Shown piece after piece: positions 1-9,413 of a stretch of DNA of 64,000 nt. The notes under the pieces were generated by a model. It was not told the DNA's origin, did not search any database, and worked only from the letters and a program-made list of their open reading frames with translations. Source of the DNA: Danxiaibacter flavus (lineage in GTDB: Bacteria > Bacteroidota > Bacteroidia > Chitinophagales > Chitinophagaceae); NCBI RefSeq assembly GCF_041060425.1, contig NZ_JAULBC010000006.1, positions 310,001 through 374,000 of the forward strand, read 5' to 3'. How positions within the stretch are numbered: the first letter of the stretch is position 1; the number at the start of each line of letters is the position of its first letter. The translations under genes were made by a program, and so were the position numbers.

Positions 1-701
1 TAGAGCCAAAAGGAAACTCACCGGTTACGCCCAATCCTGCTTATAAAGGCGAGGATCCTGTTACAGTAGCAGTTCCGGCAACAACCACTACGGTCGTTGT
101 TCAACAGGCACCCATTGTGCAATATGTATATTCCCCGGCCTATGTGCCTTATGCTCCTCCGTATTATTACGGATATTATCCACCCTGGTTTGGCTTTGCA
201 ACGGTTATGGCCGTTGGCATCTATCGCAGTAACCACTACTATCATGGCGGCTATTACGGGGGGCACTATCATGGAGGGAATAATACAGTTATTATTAACA
301 ACAGGAACAGCATTAATCACTATAATAGCACCAGGAATAGATCAGCTACCGTATCGGATAACCGGGCCAGGGGAAGCTATGGTAATGGATCAATAGACGG
401 TAATAGGGGAGGTGGCAGGCCTTCGGCGTCAACGCGCCCATCTAACACGCCATCAAACAGGCCTTCAGCATCTACACGTCCTTCTAACACACCATCCAAC
501 AGGCCATCTGCGTCAACGCGTCCTGCTACTTCAGACAGAGCAGGAGGCGGATCTTCTTTTTCCAATCGCCAGACGCCATCAGCATCAACCCGCCAGTCAT
601 CTAATTTTTCTTCGTCCAGATCGGGTTCGGGCTTTTCAGGCGGAGGACGTTCTATGGGTGGAGGTGCCAGAGGTGGAGGCGGTGGAGGAAGAAGAAGGTA
701 A
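1..701 (+). CDS. Glycine/serine/tyrosine-rich surface protein, 3' part only
   Basis: An open frame runs from the left edge (first full codon at base 3) to a TAA at 699-701 with no stop, so the true start lies outside the window; the ATG at 117 is internal. The visible 232 residues begin with a Thr/Val/Pro linker, continue with a Tyr/Pro/Gly-rich hydrophobic stretch (several YYY, YGYYPP and GGYYGGHYHGG runs), then an Asn/Arg-rich part, a Ser/Thr/Pro/Arg repeat and a Gly/Arg-rich tail. Composition and the YPPWFGF-like hydrophobic core resemble the C-terminal parts of DUF3300-type envelope proteins, but I cannot assign a family. The lipoprotein at 8770 has a similar aromatic PPYYPYGG patch. Function unknown; a cell-envelope location is inferred. 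Confidence 0.75.
   Translation, partial: EPKGNSPVTPNPAYKGEDPVTVAVPATTTTVVVQQAPIVQYVYSPAYVPYAPPYYYGYYPPWFGFATVMAVGIYRSNHYYHGGYYGGHYHGGNNTVIINNRNSINHYNSTRNRSATVSDNRARGSYGNGSIDGNRGGGRPSASTRPSNTPSNRPSASTRPSNTPSNRPSASTRPATSDRAGGGSSFSNRQTPSASTRQSSNFSSSRSGSGFSGGGRSMGGGARGGGGGGRRR
417..524 (+). repeat. 42-bp tandem repeat inside the first gene
   Basis: Two full 42-bp units (417-458 and 459-500) and a partial third (501-524) encode the 14-residue word RPSASTRPSNTPSN. Third codon positions differ between units while the peptide is conserved, which argues for selection on a disordered Ser/Pro/Arg linker rather than a very recent DNA duplication. Confidence 0.85.
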
Positions 702-829
702 TTAAATTGACAATGGATAGTTCCTGCCCGACTGAAGTCTTTCAGGCGGGGATAATTGAAAATGATTGTTCTCGATTAACTTGATGGACTTAAGCACATT
801 CTTCGCTCTTTCTCTGCGTGGTAGTTTAA

Positions 830-940
830 CCACAGAGTGAAAGGAGTTTTATTCACAGAGTTTCACAGAAAAAAAACAAAGCTTTTTTTGGGGTAATAAA
901 ACCGTGCAACTCCGTGAATAAACTCTGTGTCTATCTGTGG
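830..940. repeat. Dispersed inverted-repeat element, copy 1 (diverged)
   Basis: In the 702-1061 gap two arms face each other: 830-868 (starts CCACAGAG, contains TTTATTCACAGAG) and 904-940 (contains ACTCCGTGAATAAACTCTGTG, ends CTGTGG). They are imperfect reverse complements around an A/T-rich centre. The right arm shares GTGCAACTCCGTG with the elements at 26379 and 40444. It sits behind the partial first gene. The rest of the gap shows no gene. Confidence 0.6.
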
Positions 941-1061
941 TAAAAACCAAATGCCGTAAGGCATTAAAGCCATCTTTCTATTAATGCGAATGAATGTGTT
1001 GGTAAACAAAAAAGGTCTTCCGGAACAACCGGAAAACCTTTGAAAAATATCTTAAGATTTT

Positions 1062-1553
1062 TTATTTAATCGGCCGATCAGAGGCACTCATATCCCTTAC
1101 AGCAACATAGCTGCCGTTTCTCTTCTCAAACAGCGTCATATAATTCCCGGTATTGAATGGAGTGTTAGTTGAATCAACAACTGTAAAAGATCCAACCTCT
1201 ACAACCATATTTCCATTTTCGGATACAAAAACTTCATTCGTTGTAAAAGAAATCTTGTCTGTATTCCCGATTACGTCTGATTGTAAAAATGCTATGATCG
1301 AATCCTTACCAACCAACGGCTTCCTGTTTTGATAGAAGCTGGTTGCATCATCAGCATAGTAACCAATGTTTTTCACTACTCCGCTATTGTAAGTCGCCGC
1401 AAATTCAGTCTCTTTGGCCTGAATTTCTTTTTTGATCTGCTCCTTGTCAATCGTTACAGTCGTTGGTTCTTCTTTTTTTGTTTGACTTTGACAAGCCAAC
1501 ATCAGGCTGGTTATGCATACGAATGTTGTCGCTTTTATGATCGTTGTTTTCAT
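1062..1553 (-). CDS. DUF4440/SnoaL-like lipoprotein
   Basis: 163 residues. The N-terminus is a lipoprotein signal ending in a LMLAC lipobox (Cys21), followed by a charged linker and a domain of about 120 residues with the NTF2/SnoaL-like (DUF4440) pattern: an initial helix (KETEFAATYNSG), an ADDAT strand, an LVGKDSI turn and a C-terminal sheet ending GSYVAVRDMSASDRP. Such domains form a cone-shaped pocket; some are enzymes, many have no known activity. It should be anchored in an envelope membrane, facing the periplasm or outside. It is a single gene on the minus strand, not obviously in an operon. Confidence 0.8.
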   Translation of the reverse strand: MKTTIIKATTFVCITSLMLACQSQTKKEEPTTVTIDKEQIKKEIQAKETEFAATYNSGVVKNIGYYADDATSFYQNRKPLVGKDSIIAFLQSDVIGNTDKISFTTNEVFVSENGNMVVEVGSFTVVDSTNTPFNTGNYMTLFEKRNGSYVAVRDMSASDRPIK

Positions 1554-1765
1554 ATTTGAACGCTATTGCCTTAATTATTAAAAAATAAAACCTGGTAACA
1601 CTTCATCGCAATTTTAAATCAGCTTAGAGAGCCTGTTTAAAAATTGTGATGTTGTATAACAAGTACTCATACTGGTAATTATTTATCATCTACAAAGTCA
1701 ACGAATATTTTTCTATCCTGATCAGGACTTAGTCTATGACCAGTAGCTATTTACAGATCGGAGTA

Positions 1766-2464
1766 CTAGTATGATTTTGGTGCTGTGCTTGGTGCTTTCT
1801 GTTGTCCCAGTTTAAATGTAAGTCCACCGCCTAAAACAAACTGCAGCATAGTTGAATAAGTAGATACTCCGGCACCTGCGCCACCTGTTCCAAAATACAA
1901 AGCACCACCGGCACCTTGCGGAACAGAAAGAAGCTGTGTCTGCAACTTAATACCTACTTTGCCAGATGTCCAAATGTTAGTGCCTAAACGAAGGCCCCAT
2001 GCAAATTTTGTTGCGCTTGCGCTGGTGCCTTTATCCGGATTTTTTGCATCGACGATGGCCATGCCTAGCATAAAACCACCGTAGGGTTCAACTTTTTCAC
2101 TTGGATGAAATGTTCTAGCACCTCCAACCATAATGTAGTTGATTCCGAGGTCGAAATTGGTGTGTTTAACTCCGGAACCAATGCCCCCCTGGCCACCCGG
2201 ATCATAGTATTCAGTAGGAGCATGTGTATCTAATCGCTGATACATCAATTCTATCCCGTAATACTGATGTACCCTGTATTCAAGGCCTGCCCCCCAAAGA
2301 AAGCCGCCTTTTATGGTCCCGTTAAAATAACTTGTGTTGCTGTAATAAGAGTCCACTTTGTCATCAAAAACATAAGCGCCGTAAGCATTCAGTCTTACAT
2401 TTTGCGAATAGCCTGTATAAACAAGGCAACCGGCAAGCATTAGCAATAGAATTTTTTTAGCCAT
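1766..2464 (-). CDS. Small outer-membrane beta-barrel protein
   Basis: 232 residues from the ATG at 2464. A longer frame from 2551 exists, but the signal peptide (MAKKILLLMLAGCLVYTGYSQ) starts at 2464, so I use that start. The mature part is rich in alternating aromatic/polar strands with glycine turns, typical of an eight- to ten-stranded barrel of the OmpA/OmpW-like 'outer membrane protein beta-barrel' type (YGAYVF, WGAGLEYRVHQYYGIELMYQRL, PYGGFMLGMA, and a strand ending LTFKLG near the C-terminus). It has no OmpA peptidoglycan-binding domain. Function beyond envelope structure cannot be read from the sequence. Confidence 0.75.
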   Translation of the reverse strand: MAKKILLLMLAGCLVYTGYSQNVRLNAYGAYVFDDKVDSYYSNTSYFNGTIKGGFLWGAGLEYRVHQYYGIELMYQRLDTHAPTEYYDPGGQGGIGSGVKHTNFDLGINYIMVGGARTFHPSEKVEPYGGFMLGMAIVDAKNPDKGTSASATKFAWGLRLGTNIWTSGKVGIKLQTQLLSVPQGAGGALYFGTGGAGAGVSTYSTMLQFVLGGGLTFKLGQQKAPSTAPKSY

Positions 2465-2740
2465 ATGAAATTGTATTAATGATGTAAAAAATGTTGCGGT
2501 TGTGTTGGGGTGTGTTACTCGTGCATTCATCAAACAACATGCACTACTCATCTGTTATGAATTATAAAATTACCTTATTAATGTTGTATATCACCATCAT
2601 CTGTTATTTAACGGTTAAGTAGGAAGAAAGTTTGAAGAATCGTAAAATCTGAAAATTTTATTACTAGCTTTATGCGTAAGTATTATTTAAACCCCTTTTA
2701 CATAACCGGCATGATTAACTGGAAACTGTAAATTTTTTAC

Positions 2741-3874
2741 ATGAAACCAACGTTAATTATACTGTTCATTTTTACTGGTTACGCGCTTCTTTCCTGCAAA
2801 GGAAAAAATACTGAAACTACGCAGGTTGTTCCTGAAGTTAAGGTTGTTGTGGCTGGTCAGAAGACCATACCTGTTTTTACAGAGTATGTAGGCCAGGTGT
2901 ACGGACAATCAGATGTAGAAATAAGACCGCGTGCAGAAGGCTGGATAAAGAGCCTCAATTTTAAAGAAGGTAGTCACGTTCAACGTGGTCAGCTATTGTA
3001 TGTAATACAAGACGATGAATTGCGTGATCGCGAACAGGCTGCCGCAGCGCAACTGGCTGAAGCCAATATATTGCTTGTTAAAGCAAAAGCTGATCTTGAT
3101 CGCGTAAAGCCACTGGCAGAAATGAATGCGTTAAGCAAACGCGACCTTGATGCAGCACAAGCCAGTTACGATGCGCAGCAACAGGCGGTATCATCTGCTG
3201 GTGCCACACTAAACAACGCGCGTACACAACTAAGTTATTCCCGCATTACAGCTCCGCTGGATGGTATTATAGGTGTTTCCAAAGTGCAGGTTGGCGACTA
3301 TGTAAATAAAGGCATAGGGCAGCAGCCAATTAATACAATTTCATCTGTAGGCGCCATGCGCGTACGCTTTTCCATATCAGAAAATGATTACCTGAAGTTT
3401 AAGGAAAAAATGACTTACCAAACTGCAAAGGAACTTGAAGTCTCTTTTGTTTTGAACGATGGTACGCCCTTTCCTGAAACCGGTAAACTTGATTTTACTA
3501 ACCGTGAAATAGATCCGACAACAGGTTCGTTGCTGGTGCAGGCTGTTGTTGCAAACAGATCAGGCCTGCTGCGTCCTGGCCAGTATGTAAAAGTGCGGTT
3601 TAAAGCTGACGAAATACAAAATGCCGTTCTTGTTCCGCAGGAAGCAATCAACCAAATGCAGAATGTGTATATGGCTTTTGTGGTGAATGACAGTAGTAAG
3701 ATCAATCCACGTCCTGTAAAAGCAGGCGTTCGGTCAGGTAGCAACTGGGTTATTACAGAAGGTATAAAACCGGGCGAAAAACTTGCGCTCGTGGGTAATA
3801 CCTTTATTAAGCCTGGCATGACCATCAAGCCGGTAATGACCCCATATTCTTACGACTCTACTTCAACTAAGTAA
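2741..3874 (+). CDS. RND efflux periplasmic adaptor (membrane fusion) lipoprotein
   Basis: 377 residues of the AcrA/MexA family. The lipoprotein signal ends in LLSC (Cys19). A first half-lipoyl motif (EIRPRAEGWIKSLNFKEGSHVQRGQLLYVI) lies around residues 60-95, then an alpha-helical hairpin rich in Ala/Gln/Asp (about 95-165), the second lipoyl half (YSRITAPLDGIIGVSKVQVGDYV), and beta-barrel and membrane-proximal domains to the end. It bridges the inner-membrane pump and the outer-membrane channel. It is first in a three-gene operon; 42 bp separate it from the pump. No TetR- or MarR-type regulator lies nearby, so control is not evident. Confidence 0.95.
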   Translation: MKPTLIILFIFTGYALLSCKGKNTETTQVVPEVKVVVAGQKTIPVFTEYVGQVYGQSDVEIRPRAEGWIKSLNFKEGSHVQRGQLLYVIQDDELRDREQAAAAQLAEANILLVKAKADLDRVKPLAEMNALSKRDLDAAQASYDAQQQAVSSAGATLNNARTQLSYSRITAPLDGIIGVSKVQVGDYVNKGIGQQPINTISSVGAMRVRFSISENDYLKFKEKMTYQTAKELEVSFVLNDGTPFPETGKLDFTNREIDPTTGSLLVQAVVANRSGLLRPGQYVKVRFKADEIQNAVLVPQEAINQMQNVYMAFVVNDSSKINPRPVKAGVRSGSNWVITEGIKPGEKLALVGNTFIKPGMTIKPVMTPYSYDSTSTK

Positions 3875-3916
3875 TAGACTAACAGAATACAATAGCAAAC
3901 CCATTCAATCTTATTC

Positions 3917-6900
3917 ATGAGTGAATTTTTCATCCGGCGGCCAATATTTGCCATGGTAATATCCATTCTAATGGTAATACTAGGGTACCTCGTACTTCGA
4001 AGTACACCTATCTCTCAGTATCCAGAGATCACGCCACCCATGGTACAGGTAAATGCTACATATAATGGAGCAAACTCTGTAAACATGGAACAAACTGTAG
4101 CTACGCCGATAGAACAACAGGTGAATGGTGTGGAAAATATGCTTTACATGCGTTCCGTAAATGCGAACGATGGAACGATGCGACTTGAAGTTTCTTTCGA
4201 AGTAGGTGTGAATCTTGATAACGCCAACATGCTTACGCAAAACCGTGTGTCGCAAGCCAATCCTTTCCTGCCTCCCGAAGTAACTCAAATGGGTGTTACG
4301 GTAAAAAAATCGCTCACCTTCCCGCTGATGCTGGTTTCTATTTCATCTCCCAACAATACATACGATTCAAAGTTTCTGAACAACTATGCATTCATTAATG
4401 TAGTGGATGAATTGAAACGTATTTATGGTGTGGGTGATGTGTCTGTGTTTGGCGGATCCGAGTATGCGATGAGAGTTTGGGTAAAGCCTGACAGGTTGTC
4501 TAAATATGACCTTACTGTACAGGATGTGATGAATGCACTGAAAGTACAGAACGTGATTAAGCCCGGTGGTAGTTTTGGTGGAGAACCTGCTGCAGCAGGA
4601 ACTCAGAATACTTACACAGCTCTGCTCCAATCACGTTTAATAACAGAGAAGGAATTCGGCAATATCATACTTAAATCAAATCTGAATGGTGCATTGGTTC
4701 GTATAAGTGATGTTGCAAGAATTGAGCTTGGTACGGAAAACTACAACATGACGAGCAGGATCAATGGTTCAAGCGCTTCAACTATCGCTATCTACCAGAT
4801 CCCTGGTTCTAATGCGCTTGCTGTTGCCGAGGCAGTAAGGAAAAGAATGAAAGAGTTGCAGGAGCGTTTTCCGCCCGACATGAAAATGGATTTTGCGTTA
4901 GATACAACACTTGCTGTAACCGCGGGGATAGATGAAATTATTCATACCCTGCTTGAAGCAGTTGTACTCGTAATAATCGTGGTGTTCCTCTTTCTGCAGG
5001 ATTGGCGCGCAACCTTGATTCCGTTGCTTACAGTACCGGTTTCACTCATTGGTACTTTCATTGTGTTTCCTTTACTTGGTTTTTCGGTGAATGTGCTTTC
5101 ACTGTTAGGATTGGTGTTGGCAATTGGTCTTGTGGTGGATGATGCCATTGTGGTAGTGGAAGCAGTAATGCATCATATAGAACATGGCAAGTCGCCAAAA
5201 GAAGCAACCAGTCTTGCTATGAAAGAGGTGGGTGGTCCGGTTGTTGCGATAGCCGTTATTCTTTCAGCCGTGTTTGTTCCCGTAGCATTCACAGGTGGAA
5301 TAACCGGAAGATTGTATCAGCAGTTTGCGATCACCATTGCGATATCGGTCTGTTTCTCGGCATTCAATGCGCTTACATTAAGCCCCGCGCTTGCTGCGTT
5401 GCTGTTAAAGCCGAAGAAGGATCAAAAAGGTCTTCTCGCCCGTTTCTTTGCAAGCTTTAACCGTGGCTTTGATAAGTTCACCAATGGTTATGTTAAAGTG
5501 GCTGGTTTCTTTGCACGAAAATTAATTATATCATTAATAATACTTGGTGGAATCGTGGTTGTAGCCGGTATGCTTGGTAAAAGAATTCCTTCCGGCTTCG
5601 TCCCTGAAGAAGATCAGGGCTATTTTATTATAAGCACACTACTACCTGATGCTGCGTCTCTTGAGCGCACAGATGCTGTTACAAAAAAGGTAGAAGCTAT
5701 TCTGAAAAGTATTCCGGAAATAGACCTGTATACAACAGTTAATGGTAATAACCTGTTGAATAATACTGTTGCTCCCAATGCTGCTACATTCTTCATTACA
5801 TTGAAGCCGTGGGAACACAGACACAAGACGGCGCTGGATGTTGTTCAGGAGATCAACGCCATCTGTATGAAAAACATTTCCGAAGCAACGGTGTTAGCAG
5901 TAGGGCCGCCGCCCATCATTGGTTTGGGTAACGGTGCAGGTTTTACGATGATGCTGCAGGATCGTGGCGGTAACTCTCCTCAATACCTTGCGCAGCATGC
6001 ACAGGCATTTATTGCTGCGGCAAGTAAACGTCCTGAAATTGCAAAGATCTATACACTCTTCCGCGCCAATGTTCCTCAAAAAAGTATCCAGGTAGATAAA
6101 GAAAAAGTAGATAAGCTCGGTCTGAACCTGGACAATGTGAACAGTACAATAGCAACCTTACTTGGAGGAACTTTTGTAAACAACTTTAATCAGTTCGGGC
6201 GACAGTATAAAACTTATGTAATGGCTGATGCGGATTTTCGTAACCGGCCGGAAGATCTTCAACAGTTCTACTCACGCAATGCAACAAATGAAATGGTGCC
6301 GATAAGTACGGTCATTCAGATAAAAGACACGGCGGGTCCCCAGTATACCAACCACTTCAATATTTATCGTGCTGCAGAAATAAATGGTGTGCCTGCCCAG
6401 GGATATAGTTCAGTCCAGGCATTGCAGGCACTTAAAGAAGTTGCAGCGCAAACATTGCCCGCTGATATGGGCTACCAGTGGAGCAATATCTCTTACCAGG
6501 AAGAAGCCGCGGCAGGAACGGGTGGAAAAGCTTTCTTAATGGCCCTTCTCTTTGTGTTCCTCATCCTGGCCGCGCAATATGAAAGCTGGAAATTACCGTT
6601 CAGTGTGTTGTTGGGAACGCCGTGGGCTGTGATGGGCGCGTTTCTCGGACTGTTTTTAGCAGGTATGTTTTCGCTAAGCTATGTAAATAATGTATTTGCC
6701 CAGATCGGGTTGGTGATGCTGATCGGGTTAAATGCGAAGAATGCCATCCTGATTGTTGAGTTTGCAAAGATGAAGCTTGAAGCAGGGCAGCCAACACTTG
6801 ATGCTGCATTAGACGGTGCCAAGCTACGCTTCCGCCCGATATTGATGACTTCGTTTGCATTCATACTTGGGGTTGTGCCCTTGCTTACAGCAACAGGTGC

Positions 6901-7066
6901 GGGCGCAGAAGGACGAAAGGTAATGGGGATGTCGGTATTCGCAGGTATGCTGACTGCAACGATCATTGGTGTGGTGCTTATCCCCGCATTCTTTGTTCTG
7001 ATTGAAAGAAAGAAAAAGAAGAAAAATCAAGAAATCGCAGCTTCCGATACACCTCAACATGGATAG
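3917..7066 (+). CDS. RND multidrug efflux permease, HAE1 (AcrB/MexB-like)
   Basis: 1049 residues, the normal length for AcrB/MexB-type proton-driven pumps. It begins with the family signature MSEFFIRRPIFAMVISILMVILG. The repeated layout is one membrane helix, a large periplasmic porter/docking domain, then helices 2-6, and the same again. The proton-relay Asp pair is in TM4 (GLVVDDAIVVVEAV, about residues 405-410), and the TM10 Lys is in the GLNAKNAILIVEFAK segment. PISQYPEITPPMVQV and FVPEEDQGYFI are further family blocks. Substrates probably include drugs, dyes and detergents, but specificity cannot be read. The stop is 3 bp before the outer-membrane factor, so the genes are translationally close. 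Confidence 0.97.
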   Translation: MSEFFIRRPIFAMVISILMVILGYLVLRSTPISQYPEITPPMVQVNATYNGANSVNMEQTVATPIEQQVNGVENMLYMRSVNANDGTMRLEVSFEVGVNLDNANMLTQNRVSQANPFLPPEVTQMGVTVKKSLTFPLMLVSISSPNNTYDSKFLNNYAFINVVDELKRIYGVGDVSVFGGSEYAMRVWVKPDRLSKYDLTVQDVMNALKVQNVIKPGGSFGGEPAAAGTQNTYTALLQSRLITEKEFGNIILKSNLNGALVRISDVARIELGTENYNMTSRINGSSASTIAIYQIPGSNALAVAEAVRKRMKELQERFPPDMKMDFALDTTLAVTAGIDEIIHTLLEAVVLVIIVVFLFLQDWRATLIPLLTVPVSLIGTFIVFPLLGFSVNVLSLLGLVLAIGLVVDDAIVVVEAVMHHIEHGKSPKEATSLAMKEVGGPVVAIAVILSAVFVPVAFTGGITGRLYQQFAITIAISVCFSAFNALTLSPALAALLLKPKKDQKGLLARFFASFNRGFDKFTNGYVKVAGFFARKLIISLIILGGIVVVAGMLGKRIPSGFVPEEDQGYFIISTLLPDAASLERTDAVTKKVEAILKSIPEIDLYTTVNGNNLLNNTVAPNAATFFITLKPWEHRHKTALDVVQEINAICMKNISEATVLAVGPPPIIGLGNGAGFTMMLQDRGGNSPQYLAQHAQAFIAAASKRPEIAKIYTLFRANVPQKSIQVDKEKVDKLGLNLDNVNSTIATLLGGTFVNNFNQFGRQYKTYVMADADFRNRPEDLQQFYSRNATNEMVPISTVIQIKDTAGPQYTNHFNIYRAAEINGVPAQGYSSVQALQALKEVAAQTLPADMGYQWSNISYQEEAAAGTGGKAFLMALLFVFLILAAQYESWKLPFSVLLGTPWAVMGAFLGLFLAGMFSLSYVNNVFAQIGLVMLIGLNAKNAILIVEFAKMKLEAGQPTLDAALDGAKLRFRPILMTSFAFILGVVPLLTATGAGAEGRKVMGMSVFAGMLTATIIGVVLIPAFFVLIERKKKKKNQEIAASDTPQHG

Positions 7067-7069
7067 ACA

Positions 7070-8452
7070 ATGAAAGCAAAATATACATATCATCTTCTTT
7101 TAGCTACGCTGATGTTGTTAGGCGGATGTATGGTGGGGAAGAAATATACTGCACCTGAACAGCCTGCTGCCATTAGCTATAGAGACACTGTTCGTATTGA
7201 TACGGCTAAGTTAATGGGCTGGTTCGATCTTTATAATGACACAGCATTGCAGACAATTATTAAGACCACACTGGATAGCAACAGGGATATGCTTACCGCC
7301 GCAGCAAGAATTGCTGAAGCAAGTTTACAGGCTGCTGTAATAAAATCAAACCTGTATCCTCAGTTTAGCTATGCATTGCAAGCAGGTGGCGGTAAAGCCG
7401 GATCTGATGCCGTTAAGGTGGCTGGAGGTGTTGATGGCGCCGCGTTCAATGCATTTGGTGTGCTTAACTGGGAGATAGATATATGGGGTAAGATAAGGCA
7501 TGCCAGCAGGGCTGCATTAGCAAGCTATTTGTCCAGCGTATATAATCGCAATGCATTGCAGGTTAGCCTTGTTGCGGAAGCTGCTTCGGAATATTTCTTA
7601 TTGCGTGACCTGGATAACAGGCTGGCAATTGCTCAGCAAACATATGCTAACAGGCATGAAGTTACAGGCATTATTACCGAGCGTTTTAATAAGGGGTATG
7701 TAGCAGAGCTGGATAAGTTATGGGCAATGCAGCAGGAAGCTATTGCAGGAGCAACCATTCCTTCTCTGAAAAGACAAATTGTGCAGGTAGAAAATTCATT
7801 GCGTCTTCTGATGGGAGAGGGGCCGGGAACGGTGGCGAGAGGTAAGTCAATTTTTGATCAGACTATTACTCCTGATATCCCCGTGGGGCTTCCTTCCCAG
7901 TTGATAGAAAGACGTCCGGATGTTATATCTGCAGAGCAATCATTGCGCTCACAATTTGAACAGATCGGTGTTGCTCAGGCCAACAGGCTGCCTTCATTCA
8001 GCCTTACAGGTTTGCTGGGTTTTGCAAGCCCCGCGTTATCAACTTTCCTTTCTTCAAAAGGATTTGTAGCTAACGGCTTCGGAAGTTTGGTAGGACCGAT
8101 ATTTAATTTCGGCAAATTGAAAAATTTGGCTGAAGCTGAAAAGAGAAAATTTGACCAGGTATATTATCAATACCAGCAAACAGTGTTAGGAGCCTTCGGT
8201 GATGTAGACAATGCGCTGACGTCCTACAGAACTTATGCGGAAGAGTATGCGCAAAGAACCAACGAGGTTGATGCAGCGGCAAAGTCATTGGTTCTCTCAC
8301 AGGCCAGGTATGATAACGGATATACTGCTTATGTTGAAGTGATTGTTTTGCAGAACAATTTGTTTGATGCCCAGTTGCAGCAATCGATAGCGCTGCAGGG
8401 AAAATTGAATTCGTTAGTTCAGCTATATAAATCTTTGGGCGGCGGATGGTGA
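7070..8452 (+). CDS. Outer-membrane efflux factor of the NodT/OprM (TolC) family
   Basis: 460 residues with a lipoprotein signal (LLGGC, Cys20) and the family opening VGKKYTAPE. Two homologous outer-membrane-efflux repeats follow: the first around residues 60-240 (LDSNRDMLTAAARIAEA, YPQFSYAL, NWEIDIWGKIRHASRAALASY), the second around 270-455 with the diagnostic LIERRPDVISAEQSL and FGKLKNLAEAEKRKFDQVYYQYQQTVLGAFGDVDNAL. Trimers form the outer-membrane channel and periplasmic tunnel for the pump just upstream. It ends the operon; directly behind it begins a heptamer repeat array. Confidence 0.95.
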   Translation: MKAKYTYHLLLATLMLLGGCMVGKKYTAPEQPAAISYRDTVRIDTAKLMGWFDLYNDTALQTIIKTTLDSNRDMLTAAARIAEASLQAAVIKSNLYPQFSYALQAGGGKAGSDAVKVAGGVDGAAFNAFGVLNWEIDIWGKIRHASRAALASYLSSVYNRNALQVSLVAEAASEYFLLRDLDNRLAIAQQTYANRHEVTGIITERFNKGYVAELDKLWAMQQEAIAGATIPSLKRQIVQVENSLRLLMGEGPGTVARGKSIFDQTITPDIPVGLPSQLIERRPDVISAEQSLRSQFEQIGVAQANRLPSFSLTGLLGFASPALSTFLSSKGFVANGFGSLVGPIFNFGKLKNLAEAEKRKFDQVYYQYQQTVLGAFGDVDNALTSYRTYAEEYAQRTNEVDAAAKSLVLSQARYDNGYTAYVEVIVLQNNLFDAQLQQSIALQGKLNSLVQLYKSLGGGW

Positions 8453-8463
8453 GGGGAGAGAAG

Positions 8464-8543
8464 GTGAATAGTGAATAGTGAATGGTGAATGGTGAATAGT
8501 GAATGGTGAATGGTGAATAGTGAATAGTGAATGGTGAATAGTG
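8464..8543. repeat. Heptamer array GTGAATR, 11 units
   Basis: Eleven consecutive 7-bp units GTGAATA or GTGAATG follow the efflux operon without breaks. Read on the minus strand the word is TTCACYA. A second short run of the same word in opposite orientation lies at 8621-8648 (TTCACGA, TTGACCA, TTCACTA, TTGACTT), so the two could pair as an imperfect hairpin around a 77-bp loop. No gene lies in 8453-8769. Confidence 0.9.
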
Positions 8544-8769
8544 TAAGTTCAAAAGTGAAAAGTAAAAACACTCAGATTCAGTCCTTTTAGAAGCTCGTTG
8601 ATTATAGTGCTGCAGCACATTTCACGATTGACCATTCACTATTGACTTTTTTAACCGTAAATCCGCCTGAAGCTTAACCGTTAAACAACTGCGCCCTAAG
8701 AAAATTTTGTAAGGTTGCCATACCTTGGTTATGGCAGAAAATTATTTCAGTAAATCAAATCTTTTCACA

Positions 8770-9390
8770 ATGAAAAAAAGCTATTTGTTGGTAACCGTTT
8801 TATCGGTAACCCTGTTTGGCTGTCTTAAGACTCCCGATACAGACAAGCTGTCGAATAGTTTTGTTGTGCAATCTGCAAAGGACGCTAACGCCAATTTCAG
8901 TAGCTACAAAACTTATTACATTTCGGATACGATAGCGCTAGAAACAACCAATCAGAATGACAGTCTTTGGATTGGAGATGATGCAAAACAACTTGTCAAC
9001 GCTGTAAAGCAAAACATGGATGCACGCGGCTACAGTTTTGTTGCTAAGAACACTCATCCGGACCTTGGGCTGGGGCTTACTGCAGTGAAGGATCTTAACC
9101 TGGGCGTTATCTATCCTGGCTGGTGGTGGGGATACTGGGGAGGCTGCTATTGGGGATGGTGCGGTTATCCGCCTTATTACCCGTACGGTGGCGTGGTGTA
9201 CAGCATTCCAACCGGTACACTCATATTGGACATGATAGATCTGAAGAATGCCAGTGCAAATGGTAAACTCTTTGTGCCCTGGAGCTCTGTTATGTCGGGT
9301 GGTCTCGGAAATTCTTCCAATGATCTTCAATTGGGTGTTGAAGCCATTAACCAAGCATATACACAGTCACCCTACATTACAACACATTAA
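8770..9390 (+). CDS. DUF4136 family lipoprotein
   Basis: 206 residues from ATG 8770; an upstream in-frame ATG at 8725 is less likely because the lipoprotein signal MKKSYLLVTVLSVTLFGC (Cys18) starts at 8770. The body matches the DUF4136 pattern: an early FSSYKTYYI strand, VKQNMDARGYSFVAKNTHPDLGLGLT, a hydrophobic Trp/Tyr/Gly-rich insert (WWWGYWGGCYWGW, then PPYYPYGG), then a GTLILDMIDLKNASANGKLFVPWS strand pair and a C-terminal helix. It is anchored in the cell envelope; function unknown. It is 23 bp ahead of a beta-barrel gene and probably cotranscribed with it. Confidence 0.85.
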   Translation: MKKSYLLVTVLSVTLFGCLKTPDTDKLSNSFVVQSAKDANANFSSYKTYYISDTIALETTNQNDSLWIGDDAKQLVNAVKQNMDARGYSFVAKNTHPDLGLGLTAVKDLNLGVIYPGWWWGYWGGCYWGWCGYPPYYPYGGVVYSIPTGTLILDMIDLKNASANGKLFVPWSSVMSGGLGNSSNDLQLGVEAINQAYTQSPYITTH

Positions 9391-9413
9391 TAAGCAACTT
9401 CAAACTGTATATC

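Noticed and set aside
8103..8618. 171-codon minus-strand ORF covering the GTGAATR array
   Set aside because: The repetitive HYSPFTI peptide is just the heptamer array translated, and the rest is antisense to the efflux channel gene.
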